From contig JAFCZY010000045.1 of NCBI GenBank assembly GCA_019314105.1, positions 1 through 9,130 of the forward strand: a stretch of 9,130 nt of DNA, written 5' to 3'. How positions within the stretch are numbered: position 1 is the stretch's first letter; every line of letters starts with the position of its first letter. Shown here one piece after another: positions 6,013 to 9,130 of this stretch. This DNA is from Deltaproteobacteria bacterium (GTDB lineage Bacteria > Desulfobacterota > Desulfobacteria > Desulfobacterales > Desulfobacteraceae). A program made the position numbers and the translations under genes. The notes under the pieces were generated by a model, which did no database searches, was not told the DNA's origin, and saw nothing but the letters and a program-made list of their open reading frames with translations.

Positions 6013-8971
<2,959 letters not shown>

Positions 8972-9007
8972 CATACATTAATACACCCCCATAAAAAAGG
9001 AATTATA

Positions 9008-9130
9008 ATGACACCCAAAGATGTAATTGCAATGGTAAAAGAAAACGATGTCAAAATTGTTGATATCCGATACATGGACTTTATCGGCACATGGCAGCAT
9101 TTTAGTGTCCCTGTTTGTGAATTCACAGAC
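9008..9130 (+). CDS. glnA: Glutamine synthetase type I, N-terminal fragment (cut by window edge)
   Basis: Only the first 41 codons are present, starting MTPKDVIAMVKENDVKIVD and continuing IRYMDFIGTWQHFSVP. This aligns by eye with the start of bacterial GlnA (the helix with VLxMLxExxVKFVDLRFTD, then KGxxQHVTIP), the beta-grasp N-terminal domain. The enzyme makes glutamine from glutamate, ammonia and ATP, and is the output of the pathway controlled by the preceding glnD and glnB. AAGGA (8997-9001) lies 6 nt before the ATG. No separate promoter is seen in the 36-nt gap, so it is probably co-transcribed from the sigma-54 site. Catalytic and adenylylation motifs lie beyond the edge. Confidence 0.9.
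   Translation, partial: MTPKDVIAMVKENDVKIVDIRYMDFIGTWQHFSVPVCEFTD

Noticed and set aside
8972..9007. Separate promoter or terminator between glnB and glnA
   Set aside because: The 36-nt gap has no hexamer pair, no GG-N10-GC and no hairpin; only the glnA ribosome site is visible.

Overview
The window is ordinary-looking chromosomal DNA from an AT-rich Gram-negative bacterium. It carries an FtsEX/EnvC-type division module (which needs a periplasm), a single-gene TatA, a MoxR-VWA pair, and a nitrogen operon (glnD-glnB-glnA) behind a textbook sigma-54 site. The protein sequences and this gene mix remind me of sulfate-reducing Desulfobacterota (Desulfobacteraceae-like). That placement is an inference from general familiarity, not from a search. 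No mobile element, CRISPR array, tRNA or rRNA is visible.

Layout. Positions 1-2203 (minus strand) hold ftsE, ftsX and the N-terminal two thirds or so of an EnvC-like murein hydrolase activator that runs off the left edge. The genes are packed with a 2-nt gap and then a 34-nt overlap. FtsE/FtsX form the ABC-type complex that transmits ATP-driven movement to the periplasmic coiled-coil protein and so switches on septal peptidoglycan hydrolysis. Positions 2204-2410 form a dense divergent control region. It has two overlapping sigma-70-like promoters facing opposite ways, a roughly 88-nt structured transcript ending in an 11-bp hairpin plus U4, and two tiny upstream ORFs. tatD (2411-3196, plus) encodes a metal-dependent DNase/hydrolase.

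Positions 3239-5298 (minus) hold a moxR-type AAA+ ATPase gene followed by a VWA-domain protein gene. This is the usual pairing for MoxR/VWA chaperone or metal-insertion systems, here with no visible client gene. tatA (5532-5720, plus) stands alone behind its own promoter, without tatB or tatC.

Positions 5721-6012 carry a weak hairpin after tatA, an AT-rich stretch with an imperfect dyad, and a perfect-looking sigma-54 promoter. That promoter drives glnD (PII uridylyltransferase / uridylyl-removing enzyme), glnB (PII, overlapping glnD by 14 nt) and glnA (glutamine synthetase, only the first 41 codons present). Sensor enzyme, signal protein and target enzyme of nitrogen control are therefore in one apparently nitrogen-regulated operon.

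The least explained part is the 2239-2401 region between ftsE and tatD: a possible small RNA gene or transcription-attenuating leader. I do not see a clearly new multi-gene system in this window.
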